DNA of 64,000 bases from Axinella damicornis. Lineage: Eukaryota > Porifera > Demospongiae > Axinellida > Axinellidae. Below are positions 11,859 through 21,386 of this stretch, in pieces (positions within the stretch are counted from its first letter, which is position 1; the number at the start of each line of letters is the position of its first letter). The notes beneath the pieces were generated by a model that was given only the letters and a program-made list of their open reading frames with translations, made no database searches and was not told the DNA's origin. Position numbers and translations under genes: made by a program. The stretch spans positions 18,077,853-18,141,852 of the forward strand of contig OZ007506.1 of NCBI GenBank assembly GCA_963931865.1, written 5' to 3'.

Positions 11859-13117
11859 GGTGGGGTGCCTAGACCCCCCTTCATGTGTGACCATTACTGT
11901 AGTGATGCACTGATAATCGGATCGGTTATCAGTATCTCCTGCGGAGTATCGGCATCGGTAGATTCGCCGATAACTGGGCCGATAAATGAGGCGGATTCAT
12001 GTTTATGTATTAACAGCCTTGTAAGTATTTCAGTTAACTCTTTACCAACCATAAGAAACAGCTTAAGGAAGCAAAATCCTGTATTAAAGTATAACGCCTA
12101 GTAATAAATTAAATTCTTATGGCTTATGGGAGCTCATGACGGCTTTTGCAGTCATTGGTTGGTAAAGAGTTAAGTATATTCATGAAGCAACTGGGCATGA
12201 GTGTTAAGTGGGAAGCCTTAGCTGTGGGTGTGGGTAGGAATTAAGCCAAATGGTGTACTAATTTTACCACATCCAGTACCATCGGCTAAAGGCCTATGCC
12301 TAGTGAGAACACTGGCATTGTGTAACCACGTGCTAGCATCGGCAGCTTATAATATCGGATCGGTTATCGGTATCGGCAGATATCTGTTGGTATAATTATA
12401 TCGGTTATTGGAATATCGGTAAAAGACCATATCGGTGCATCACTAACCACTGTATTGTACCTATACACCTTTTGGTACCCGTAACAAACCACAAGTTCAT
12501 GTGGGGAGACAAGGAGTTGATGTGTGTGTTGAATCCATTCAGGTTTGATGAAGCTAGACAGTCTGGCCGACACAATTGAATACTTTGAGGATGAATTTGC
12601 CAGCCTTGTTGACAGAGCCTGCCAAGATGTGAGGGAAAGAGAACCAGAACCCACTGTCTTTCTTTTCCAAGTTACAACTCTGCGAGTATCTGATTGCATT
12701 CAGCATCGAAGCTTCATTAGGAAGGAATTGACTGACATTCCACCACCAGTATCGTTTGAGAGGATCTGGACTCGTCTCACCATTTACTGGAACTTTTTTA
12801 ACTATGGACTATTGGAACACATCATCGGCATATTTGGAAGTAAAGATTTGAAACACCAGATGCAGGGCTATGTGAAGAAACTTTCTGAATTCAAAAGAAC
12901 AACTCGGCTCTGTGATTTTATCGCCAGCTGGCCAGTACTGAAAGAAACTCCCCCTGAGACTGAGCTGCGATTGTTCATTGCCAGTATGAAACATGACTGG
13001 GAGAAGTGTACCATAGATGACCTTGACTCTTCAAAGGGAGGTATCACTTGCAGCAAGTTTTTCCTGCCGGACTTTGCTGAACAGCTAAAAGAGATACTGC
13101 ATAACAGAAGGCGTTAA
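10146..13117 (+). CDS. Death-domain protein with a C-terminal helical domain, four exons
   Basis: Proposed exons are 10146-10533, 10623-10662, 10736-10824 and 12543-13117. Every junction keeps frame and has GT..AG sites, giving 363 residues ending at TAA. Residues about 10-100 look like a death domain: a DLKEVMGALDEARAEWYNIG helix, then an LDLSVQTLETI segment, LREMCIDWLRR and a final LAQKLRDKY helix. Exons 2-3 encode a Pro/Ser/Thr-rich linker. The last exon encodes about 190 residues with motifs such as RIWTRLTIYWNFFNYGLLEH and FGSKDLKHQMQGY. From memory, sponge and cnidarian death-domain proteins carry a similar C-terminal region of unknown function. Death domains act as cytoplasmic adaptors in apoptosis and immune signalling; that role is inferred here. 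The start is uncertain: an acceptor-like CTCCTCAG ends at 10170, so an upstream exon could join at 10171. The large third intron is filled with mobile elements. Confidence 0.68.
11764..11809. repeat. Perfect 21-bp-stem hairpin
   Basis: A 21-base arm beginning GTTCTTTGATTGTACGCG pairs perfectly with its reverse complement across a four-base loop, ATCA. It lies in intron 3 of the death-domain gene. The core GAGCGCGTA resembles the GAGCGCATA core of the CAAGAG-ended palindromes at 36716 and 45895, but the outer ends differ and I see no target duplication. Confidence 0.9.
11815..11860. repeat. Poly-T then poly-G homopolymer run
   Basis: A T-rich run passes directly into an uninterrupted run of about 23 G (11838-11860). 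Such G runs recur throughout the window and may be partly assembly or polishing artefacts. Confidence 0.9.
11900..12445. mobile_element. hAT-like MITE with TAGTGATGCACYGATA ends
   Basis: The left end TAGTGATGCACTGATA and right end TATCGGTGCATCACTA are inverted repeats. Subterminal ATCGGATCGGTTATC motifs occur at both ends and the TATCGG word is repeated. The (T)AGTG-type end and ~540-bp length fit a non-autonomous hAT element. Flanks ATTACTGT / ACCACTGT match at only 6 of 8 positions, so the target duplication is not certain. It lies in intron 3 of the death-domain gene and contains another element at 12034-12173. Confidence 0.75.
12034..12173. mobile_element. TTAA-flanked MITE (piggyBac-like) nested in the hAT-like MITE
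   Basis: TTAACTCTTTACCAACCA at the left is matched by TGGTTGGTAAAGAGTTAA at the right, and TTAA forms the outermost four bases on both sides. TTAA target duplication with C-Y-C-T-T-T ends is typical of piggyBac-type elements. The element is 140 bp long. Elements with related ends lie at 15928-16540 and 62052-62561. Being inside another MITE, it inserted later than its host. Confidence 0.82.
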
Positions 13118-13776
13118 AGGAATCAATGAGAAATACTGCTGGTGAGTTTACGAATTGATGGACAAAGACTGCTATCCGTGGCCAATCAAGTGACACCTCA
13201 GAAAACTAGTAGTTGGCAATAGTCCTCGAATGTTCCACCCAGTAATCAAGCAAGGCACAAGCGAGGAAGAAGCCACAGAAGATGTGTAGGGAATCTCCAT
13301 GCTGCATCAAAGTATGTATATGAATTCATGTTGAATGAGTGGCTTTATACTGCTTCTATAGGCTCCAGAGAGATGTACCTCTAACTCCATTCATAATGCT
13401 GCTGTATTTCATATGTTGATACAAATTCTGAATACCATGCACCTCCTCTCAGTGAGCACTATGATATCTGTGACACAGTGTAATAGTAATACAAAGAGTG
13501 TGCACTGTATTATGTATGATGTGCACTTCCATTAATTTGCTTCCATGCATATATAGCTACCAAACAACATGGAGTGCAGTGAGAGGATCGAGGATTTCAC
13601 CTGAATATTCACTCCTATCAATATAAGCCCTATATTATCTGTACTGACTGTATCATATTAGTATTGAATTTATATACCACATAATATTATTGGAATGTAA
13701 ACTAGTAGCAAAGGCTATAGCTGCATGCATGCATGGTGAGTGCATGTATGTATCCTTGCAGGACCATGAGCTGAGG

Positions 13777-13829
13777 TATATATCCTCGGTCCCAGGCTCG
13801 ATCTCTCCTTGAGGAGAGGACTGAGGCTA
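13777..13829. mobile_element. Palindromic TAGCC-family MITE, 53 bp, with 9-bp target duplication
   Basis: The element has inner text CCTCGGTCCCAGGCT and CTGAGGCTA and a stem GAT/CTCTCC..GGAGAG. GAGCTGAGG stands directly before (13768-13776) and after it (13830-13838). The left end is slightly decayed (TATATATCC in place of TAGCC). Confidence 0.8.
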
Positions 13830-14037
13830 GAGCTGAGGGTGCTGTAACTGCACGTGCATGCATGCATGATTACTGGGCTATGAATAAAATGCTATAGTAC
13901 TGCACTATAATAGAATACTTTGCGTGACTGTGCCATAACGCACTCAATTGGATAATAATTATAGCTATACTCGAACAGCTGGGCAAATACCATCATCTAC
14001 CTGAGTTTAGGATGGGTGTTGCAAACATACTATAACT

Positions 14038-14153
14038 TCGCCTCGCCTACCCCGTTCTTTCTGTTCTTCGGTTTGCGTTGACAATAATACATGACCACTC
14101 TTCCGCATCTGTCAACACAACCGAAGAACAGGGTAGGCCTGGGAACGAGGCTA
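14038..14153. mobile_element. Palindromic TAGCC-family MITE, 116 bp, 9-bp target duplication (8/9)
   Basis: The left end TCGCCTCGCCTACCC and right end GGGTAGGCCTGGGAACGAGGCTA are inverted repeats. The inner pairs CTGTTCTTCGGTTTG / CCGAAGAACAG also pair. Flanks are ACTATAACT and ACCATAACT. The left arm has lost the TTCCCAGGC portion. Confidence 0.75.
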
Positions 14154-14389
14154 ACCATAACTTTAACCTCCAGTCAACAGAAACCACAAGAAGAGGAAGT
14201 CAACACAACAAACAAACTAAAAGTACAGTCAACTACAGTGGTAAAAATCTCAACACCATTTAAATTATTCGTGAGCGTTGTCTGGTCTGCAGTAGTTCTC
14301 TTGAGTCTACTTCTCCAGGAAGCGATACACCCAACTTGGAATTCCAAACACCTGGAGGGAAATAATTAGCAGGTTCTATATCAGGCACC

Positions 14390-14416
14390 CTGAGGAAGAC
14401 CTACCCAGGTCGAAAC
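14390..14416 (+). ncRNA. Hammerhead-ribozyme-like core
   Basis: CTGAGGA (matching CUGANGA), then a 5-bp stem GACCT/AGGTC with loop ACCC, then GAAAC, gives the conserved order of the hammerhead catalytic core. Downstream GTTGGTGATTA could supply stem III and the cleavage site, but I could not settle that pairing. Hammerheads with very short stem III are known in Penelope-like retroelements. A related motif is at 45011-45037. No reverse transcriptase is visible next to it. Confidence 0.5.
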
Positions 14417-14957
14417 GTTGGTGATTAAAATTACTGCATCTCGGTCACAAACTTTGGCAGATTCTGACTACTCCTACCTACCAGATTCTATATCAGGGTT
14501 TATACAGCTGGGGGGAGATACACTGGGATCACCCCAGTTAGAAAATAGCGGTGAAGTTGACAAGGGTGGTCCGCGGTCAAGTATGAAGCTTTTTTCGACC
14601 ACAGGCAGCAAACAGACCCAATTCAATACCTGGATGACAACTGCAGCCAAAGCCACCAGCACGAACAGGAGGAACAGCCTCCAGGGCCAAGCACCACCTT
14701 CCGAGGGAGTGAGGAGCCACCTGAGACGCTGCAGCTTCTTCGTAGAGTATGGGGGGTAGCGCAGCCTGGGACAGAAGTGTCAAGAATTGTTTACATAATG
14801 TGTGCCTTAATGTGTGTGGAGGGATATTGGTGGGAGTAATGGTAGCAAGGAAGGAGGGATATTGGTAGGAGTAAGGGTTTCGGAACAAAATGAAATGTCA
14901 TTATGCACCCCCAATTTCTAGCGACAACACTGATAGATAGCACACATGTACACACAA

Positions 14958-15479
14958 TACCGTATACCTGGAAATTTTCGTGTAGTAAAATTTTCGTGTT
15001 TTAAATTTTCGTGTCATAATATTTTCGTGGATCGGGTTACCCACGAAAAATTTTTTACAGCAACTTCTCTGACACGTTGGAGAAAAGTAGTACGAAGGGC
15101 TTGCTGCGAGGCTACTGCGTTTATCCGGAACCTTGGGAAGCAGCTGTTGGCCAAGAACTCGTGAATGAAAATCTAGGAACGCCACAGACAGGTATCCGCG
15201 TACGCTATGCAGTAAAGAACGAAACGATTATCGGACACTTACCGCCGCGAGAAACGGTGTCGCGTGTTTGCTCGCTTTTCCCAAGGAGACTCAGACCGTC
15301 CCTCGGTTGCAGGTAGCTGTCTAACGAGGGCCATCTCGCGAAGTAGCTAACTAGCTAGCATCGCGAAAGGATTGACTTGACTGTTCACTCGTGTAAAAAT
15401 AATTTCGTGTAAGAACATTTTCGTGGTTTATGGCAACCACGAAAATATTTTTACAACGAAAATTTCCAGATATACGGTA
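14958..15479. mobile_element. 522-bp MITE with TACCGTATA-CCTGGAAATTTTCG ends
   Basis: TACCGTATACCTGGAAATTT at the left pairs with AAATTTCCAGATATACGGTA at the right. Subterminal pairs TTTTCGTG / CACGAAAA occur several times near both ends. The interior carries a coding fragment (next entry) and no transposase. Confidence 0.88.
15077..15316 (+). pseudogene. HIRAN-like coding fragment carried inside the MITE
   Basis: The frame reads GYCVYPEPWEAAVGQEL, then an N-rich stretch, RVRYAVKNETIIGHLPPRE and SRVCSLFPRR. This order (aromatic start, G-E/Q-L, basic residue, AV-K, IGHLPR) resembles the HIRAN domain of DNA-processing enzymes and a domain I have seen repeatedly in transposon-derived animal sequences. 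It ends at TAG (15314-15316) before the right inverted repeat. The frame is short and has no partner domains, so I treat it as a captured fragment. No function is claimed. Confidence 0.5.
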
Positions 15480-15484
15480 CTTTT

Positions 15485-15534
15485 TCACACACACAGTACA
15501 CACACACACACGCACGCGCGCGCGCGCACGCACG

Positions 15535-15613
<79 letters not shown>
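15485..15613. repeat. CA microsatellite
   Basis: A nearly pure (CA)n run of about 75 bases follows a CA/CG-mixed lead-in. It begins just outside the right end of the 522-bp MITE. Confidence 0.97.
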
Positions 15614-15614
<1 letters not shown>

Positions 15615-15775
15615 AGAGTCGCTAGGCCTTGGGCTTCTAATATGCCCTTTGTGGTCTGGTCTAAAAGCACAGTGTGCCCTTTGCCAGCCTCTGCACATTG
15701 AATACTTTTTTACTGACCAGCATGAACTCATTTTGTGCCCCTCTAAAACAAATTTCTGGTGAGAACACTGACACA

Positions 15776-15855
15776 TAGCCTCGTTCCCAGTCCCACGCCC
15801 AGCTTTCCGTACTGCAAGCGACGGAAAGCTGGGCGTGGGACTGGGTACGAGGCTA
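15776..15855. mobile_element. Palindromic TAGCC-family MITE, 80 bp, perfect 9-bp target duplication
   Basis: TAGCCTCGTTCCCAGTCCCA pairs with TGGGACTGGGTACGAGGCTA. The stem continues through CGCCCAGCTTTCCGT to a loop containing ACTGCAAGCGA. ACTGACACA flanks both sides (15767-15775 and 15856-15864). A half copy of the same subfamily ends at 21873. Confidence 0.93.
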
Positions 15856-15927
15856 ACTGACACACATGCACACACACACGCACACACAGACAAACAGTAT
15901 ACACACACATGCACATGGACACACATG

Positions 15928-16540
15928 TTAACCCTTTAACCACCGAATTCTTCCCACCAAGACAACACATTTTCATGCATTCAGCGCACACCACTTTCGT
16001 AGGTACTCCTCTCCCACAGCATTCGCTCCTCAGCGGCCAAACTTGGTGGGGCCCGCACACATGGAGAGACCCCTCTGGCAATACCGTTAATGATATTCAT
16101 GACCCCCCACAAGGCCAGCAATCGGAGGTCAAAGGTGGATGTCAGCCGGATTTTCGCCCAGCATTTCCCTAAACTTGGGCCAGATCTGACTGATGGCACA
16201 CCTTACACCACCAATTTGCAGGTTTTCTTGAGGCCCTGGGTGGGGTCTATGAATATCATTAGAATCAAAAATTCTCGGGTCAATGAATCTCATTAAAATC
16301 AAAAAAAAACGCCAACGACAGCCCGAAGGGGGGGCTGCTGCCCCCCCTTCGAAACCCCCCCGCTTGTACGTTTAGTGGGGGAGGCGCGCCGAAATCTGAC
16401 CAAATTTTTGAGTTCGTGCCTTAAAGTCGTCCCTAGGCCCTCTGAAGACTTTTTGGTCTCTTTTTGGACTGGCGAGAAGCCCTACAAGTGCATAGGGTCT
16501 AAATGACGCCTATAGACGTCAATGGGGCTTAAAGGGTTAA
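15928..16540. mobile_element. TTAA-flanked 613-bp MITE (piggyBac-like)
   Basis: The left end TTAACCCTTTAA and right end TTAAAGGGTTAA are inverted repeats with TTAA outermost. There is no transposase frame. Its right end lies three bases from the stop codon of the ALDH3-like gene (16544-16546). Confidence 0.8.
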
Positions 16541-16543
16541 CAC

Positions 16544-19507
16544 TCACTTGTTCAAGGCCTCCAGTCCAGTTCCAGTTGACAGAGTGGACTTGTAGTGGGT
16601 GAAGGTATCGAAGGAGAACTTGCCGTGATAGGCACCACACCCACTATTTCCCACACCTCCAAACGGCATATTGTAAACTAGAAGGAAGCAAGGAAGGAGG
16701 GACATTGGTGGGAGTAATGGTAGCAAGGAAGGAGGGACGCCTAATTCTTCTCCGTGTATCCAGTGTCAAGCGAAAGACACATATCTTGATATGGGAATGA
16801 GATACGAAGCTGAGAATTGCGCCATTGTGATCAGCATGAAAACCGCTTTCAGATGATGTCCTAATAGTGGTTTTTATTCTCGGTCACATTTTTGCCAAAA
16901 ATCACACTTGACCTAAGGCTATAATCCATGGATTTTCGTGATTTTGGGTCAAAATTCAATTCACAGGAATTGAATTTTGGAATGCTCCATTCATGCTGAT
17001 CACAATGGTGCGAATCCCAGCTTCATATCTCATTCCTAGCCCAAGATACCGTAGTACATATTTCAAACACTTCACCCACTGCCATGCACAACCCAGATCT
17101 GCTGTACTCCAGCCATGGGCCAGCACAAAAACTTTAAAGTGCTGCCTCGAGTTGGACTTCAATCCATGACAATCAGCTTTCAGGGCCAACACTCAACCAA
17201 CTGAGATTACGAAGGAGAACAGTGGTAAATTTACGCACTGGAGTCTCAGCCACTGCAGCAGAAAGCTTTCCAAACTGTACAGTAGCTACAGTATATGGGA
17301 AGATTTCACAAGGCCACAGATCCATCGGCGCAAGTGATAGTCACTACCTAGTAGAGATAATTATGACGGTCATGCACCTTCCCCAGGCCTTCTCCCTCCC
17401 TTTTTGCATGCTGTAAGCGATCAAAAACTGGAGGTGTAGAAGGCCTGGGAACAAGGCTACTCACAAAAGGGGTCTCCATGGTAACGATTAATTCACAATC
17501 AGCAATAACTTGAGAGGACTCACAGCTGGTATGCATGATGGTGTCATTGTGCGTCACTCCTCCAGCGCTGGTCAGATGATTGATTTTCTGAAATGTCTGC
17601 TTGCTCTCAGTGAACACATAGAAAGCCAGTGGTTTCTCCCTGAGGGTATAAAGTGCAAATTGGCATGTTAAAATGTGCCGAAAATGATTTCAAAAATGTG
17701 CCAGGTCCCTCCCTCTCACCCTCATCCCCCCCCCCCCCCCCCCCCCCCCCACCCAGGTCCCTCCCTCTCACCCTCATCCCCCCTACCCAGGTCCCCCTCT
17801 CACCCTCATCCCCTCTACCCAGGTCCCTCCCTCTCATCCTCATCCCCCCTACCCAGGTTCCTCATCACCCCTACCCAGGTCCCCCCTCTCACCCTCATCC
17901 CCTCTCCCCTGGTCCCCCTTCTCATCCTCATCCCCCTACACAGGTCCCTCCCTCTCACCCTCAGTCCCCTCACTACCCAGGTTCCCCCTCTCATCCTCAT
18001 CCCCTCTACCCAAGTCACCCCCTCGGTCCCTCTCACCCTCATCCCCTCTCCCTGGTCCCCTCATCCTCATCCCCCTACCAGGTCCCCTCTCACCTCTCAT
18101 CCCCTCTCACTCCCCTCATCCCCTCAGTCCCTCTCCCAGGTCCCCCTCTCATCCTCATCCCCCTACCTAGGTCCCTCCTCTCACCCTCATCTATCTCCCC
18201 AGGTCCCTCCCTCTCACCCTCATCCCCCTACCCAGGTCCCCTCTCCCTCTCCCCCCTCATCATCCCCGTCCCCCCTCACCTACCCCCTACCCAGGTCCCT
18301 CCCTCGACCCTCATCCACCTTCCCTAGGTCCCTCCTCATTCCCCCTACCCTCATCCCTCACCTCATCCCCCTACCCAGGTCCCCTCATCTCCCTCTACCA
18401 CGCCTCCCTCTACTCCCTCATCCCCCTACCCAGCACCTCATCACCCTACCCAGGTCCTCTCACCTCATCCCCTCTCCCTGATCCCCCTGATCCTCATCAC
18501 CCCTACACAGGTCCCTCCCTCTCACCCTCATCCCTCCTACCCCTGGTCCCCCTCTCAGTACCCACCCCCCTACCCAGGTCCTCACACCCCTACCCAGGCC
18601 CCCTCTCACCCTCATCCCCTCTCCCCAGGTCCCCCCTCACCTCATCCCCCCTACACAGGTCCCTCCCTCTCACCCTCATCCCCCCTACCCAGGTCCCCCC
18701 TCTCACCCTCATCCCCCTACCCAGTCCCTCCCTCTCACCCTCATCCCCCCTACCCAGGTCCCCTCTCACCCTCATCCCCTCTACCCAGGTCTCCCCCTCT
18801 CATCCTCATCCCCTTACCCAGTCCCTCATCCCCACCCCCCTACCCAGGTCCCCTCTCACCCTCATCCCCTCTCCCCTGGTCCCCCCTCTCATCCTCATCC
18901 CCCCTACCTAGGTCCCTCCCTCTCACCCTCATCTATCTCCCCAGGTCCCTCCCTCTCACCCTCATCCCCCCTACCCAGGTCCCTCCCTCTCACCCTCCCC
19001 CCCCCCCCCCCCCCCCCCCCCCCAGGTCCCTCCCTCTCACCCTCATTCCCCCTACCCAGGTCCCTCCCAATCACCCTCATCCCCCTTACCCAGGTCCCTC
19101 CCTCTCACCCTCATCCCCCTTACCCAGGTCCCTCCCAATCACCCTCATCCCCCTTACCCAGGTCCCTCCCTCTCACACTCATCCCCCCTACCCAGGTCCC
19201 TCCCTCTCATCCTCATCCCCCCTACCCAGGTCCCTCCCTCTCACCCTCATTCCCCCTACCCAGGTCCCCCTCTCACCCTCATCCCCCTTACCCAGGTCCC
19301 TCCCTCTCATCCTCATCCCCTGGTCCCTCCTCTCATCCTCATCCCCCCTACCCAGGTCCCCCTCTCACCCTCATTCCCCTCTCCCCTGGTCCCCCCTCTC
19401 ATCCTCATCCCCCTACCCAGGTCCCCTCCCTCTCACCCTCATCCATCTTCCCAGGTCCCTCCCTCTCACCCTCATCTCCCCTACCCAGGTCCCCCCTCTC
19501 ACCCTCA

Positions 19508-19546
<39 letters not shown>

Positions 19547-20733
19547 CCCCTCATCCCCCTCCCCCCCCCCCCCCCCCTCTCACCCTCATCCCCCCCCCCC
19601 CCCCCCCCAGGTCCCTCACACTCACACTCATCCCCCCTACCCAGGTCCCTCCCTCTCACACTCATCCCCTCTACCCAGGTCCCTCCCTCTCACCCTCATC
19701 CTCCCTACCCAGGTCCCCCCCTCTCACCCTCATCCTCCCTACCCAGGTCCACCCTCATCCCCTCTCCCCAGGTCCCTCCTCCCTCTCACCCTCGTCCCAT
19801 TGACAACACTATCCGTGTACCTCTCATTCACAAACTCGATGGCCTCGTCTATGTTCTCCACGGTAACAAACGGTAGTATAGGACCAAAGATCTCCTCCTG
19901 CATGATCTTGTCATTGGGAGAGACATCGGTGAGGAGTGTCGGGGCAATGTAGCGACTCTCTTCGTCCGTCTGTCCACCGAATGCCACTTTCCCTCTAGTG
20001 GACTTCATAAGGGACACCACACGTCTTCATGCAGGAGAGAAGAGGAGAAGACAGTTTCATTCAGGATGCACAATATTCAGATGAAGTGATCAAGAGGCCC
20101 TTACTGGTAGTGCCTGGCATTGATCATTCTCCCATAGTCTTTGGAACTCTTGGGGTCCTACAGAAGGTATGTTAGCTGCATATGATTGTTACAGTTTGAG
20201 AAGGCTGGTCATGAGAGTAGAGAGAGGAGATGAAGGAGGGGAGAGAAGGGAAGGAGAGAGAGGGGGAGAGGGAAGGATGGGAGATGAGGGGGGGGAGAGG
20301 AAGGATGAGGGAGAAACAGGAGGGGAGGAGGAGGGCAGAGAAGAAGGAGAGAGAGGAGGGGAGTCCTACAGAAGGCAGAATTGTGCATGGACCAACAGCA
20401 GAAATTAGAGTAATTGAGTGATCAGATACGTAATATGGACAATACTAGATACCTACCATCCCAAAAAAGTCAATGCTGGCAGTTCTGCAGGCATCGAGCA
20501 GTCTGTCTTTCTTTGCAGCAGAGCAGAGGACATAGTCGGGAGCAATGCACGTCTGACCGGAATTGAGACACTTTCCCCACATGATTCGTCGCCCGGCAAC
20601 CTCAAGGTTGGCATCATCTGCTACAATAGCAGGGCTACACACGTGTGTGTGTGAGGGTGTGAGCGTGGAGGGTGTGTGCGTGCATGTGGGTATGTGAGAA
20701 GTGTGTGGAATGGTAAGTTGTGTACATGTGTGT

Positions 20734-20780
<47 letters not shown>

Positions 20781-21031
20781 TGAGCTAGAGCTGTATAGCG
20801 CAAGCAGGTACAAGTAGATCAACCTATCCACAAGGTAAGAGTACGTATGTAGTTCACAGTACTGTACCTCTTTCCTCCTAGTTCGAGTGTGACCGGAGTG
20901 AGATGCTCCGCTGCACGCCTCATGACGATCTTCCCAATGTTGCTGGAGCCCGTGTAGAAAATGTAGTCAAACTTCTCGTGCACGAGGGCTTCAGCCACCT
21001 CCACACCTCCTGTCACCACCGCATAGCACTC
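16544..21031 (-). CDS. Aldehyde dehydrogenase, ALDH3-type, C-terminal six exons (5' part missing)
   Basis: Coding exons in transcription order are 21031-20868, 20634-20457, 20157-20105, 20024-19821, 17639-17524 and 16677-16544. All junctions are GT-AG and in frame. The product oxidises aldehydes to acids with NAD(P). ALDH3 landmarks occur in order: [17 protein letters not shown], the catalytic glutamate in TLELGGK, the catalytic cysteine in [65 protein letters not shown] and [20 protein letters not shown]. The N-terminal NAD-binding exons should lie upstream, but I find none between 21032 and 28795; the N gap may hide some. The frame ends at TGA 16546-16544, which overlaps a good donor (AACAA|GTGAGT), so the native end may be a further exon now lost or beyond the MITE. 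Membrane anchoring as in ALDH3A2 cannot be judged. Confidence 0.9.
16780..17049. mobile_element. MITE in the last ALDH3 intron, about 60-bp inverted repeats
   Basis: ATATCTTGATATGGGAATGA...GTGATCAGCATGAA (16781-16840) pairs with TTCATGCTGATCAC...AGATAC (16990-17049). The mismatches suggest an older insertion. A second small palindrome around AATTCAATTCACAGGAATTG lies inside. Confidence 0.8.
17085..17215 (-). mobile_element. tRNA-derived SINE-like sequence
   Basis: On the minus strand TCTCAGTTGGTTGAGTG resembles a tRNA A box (T-loop side of CTCAGTTGGTTAGAGC). About 40 bases on, GGATTGAAGTCC resembles the B box GGTTCRANNCC. The cloverleaf is not intact, with no convincing anticodon or acceptor stems, so it is not a working tRNA. 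It lies in an ALDH3 intron in the sense direction. Confidence 0.5.
17380..17457. mobile_element. Decayed TAGCC-family palindrome
   Basis: The right end GAAGGCCTGGGAACAAGGCTA is intact. The left arm keeps TTCCCCAGGCCTTC only. The loop contains CTGTAAGCGATC, like the ACTGCAAGCGA loop of the copy at 15776. No target duplication is found. Confidence 0.6.
17700..19790. repeat. 2.1-kb minisatellite in an ALDH3 intron
   Basis: About 32-36-bp units have the text CCCAGGTCCCTCCCTCTCACCCTCATCCCCCCTA, with many length variants and several long poly-C stretches (17728-17750, 19000-19023, 19508-19543, 19561-19610). In the gene's sense direction each unit is G-rich and contains GAGGGTGAGAG, which is donor-like. 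The array splits the exons ending in ..VNER and starting EKPLA..; translated frames in it (for example proline/serine-rich 17653-18481) are artefacts. Confidence 0.95.
20218..20366. repeat. Purine-only GA-rich tract in an ALDH3 intron
   Basis: This is an almost uninterrupted G/A stretch of GGGAGAG and GGAGGAG words. On the sense (minus) strand it is a pyrimidine tract, but it lies well upstream of the next acceptor. Confidence 0.85.
20640..20779. repeat. GT microsatellite followed by a G run
   Basis: A GTGTGT-rich stretch passes into about 31 consecutive G (20749-20779). It lies in an ALDH3 intron just upstream, in transcription order, of the exon with the catalytic cysteine. Confidence 0.92.
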
Positions 21032-21186
21032 CTAATGCAATGAAATATGCAGTATCCACTATACGGCTTTACAGCAAGCATATCTCACATAATTACCTTA
21101 AGGTCACTATTGTTTGCAGGTGCAAATGTAGCAAAGTGGAAAAAACCTTGAACCCGCAAATGATATGATTGGCACATATATGTGTA

Positions 21187-21386
21187 NNNNNNNNNNNNNN
21201 NNNNNNNNNNNNNNNNNNNNNNNNNNNNNNNNNNNNNNNNNNNNNNNNNNNNNNNNNNNNNNNNNNNNNNNNNNNNNNNNNNNNNNNNNNNNNNNNNNNN
21301 NNNNNNNNNNNNNNNNNNNNNNNNNNNNNNNNNNNNNNNNNNNNNNNNNNNNNNNNNNNNNNNNNNNNNNNNNNNNNNNNNNNNNN
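21187..21386. other. Assembly gap of 200 N
   Basis: Exactly 200 undetermined bases, so probably a fixed-size scaffold gap whose real length is unknown. It lies directly upstream of the first visible ALDH3 exon and may hide further exons. Confidence 0.99.

Larger units (their letters stand above)
13118..14957. other. Region downstream of the death-domain gene without a supported gene
   Basis: The death-domain gene's 3' untranslated region presumably lies at the start (an AATAAA occurs near 13883). After that I see only mobile-element pieces: palindromes at 13777-13829 and 14038-14153, a ribozyme-like motif near 14390-14416, and a GGGATATTGGTGGGAGTAAT phrase (about 14822) that recurs near 14852 and 16700. 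The frames 14418-14759 and 14577-14888 match nothing I recognise. Confidence 0.5.

Noticed and set aside
17110..17200. A functional tRNA gene
   Set aside because: A- and B-box-like words are present, but no cloverleaf with acceptor and anticodon stems can be drawn.
17653..18481. Proline/serine-rich plus-strand frames
   Set aside because: They lie entirely in the intronic minisatellite of the minus-strand ALDH3-like gene.
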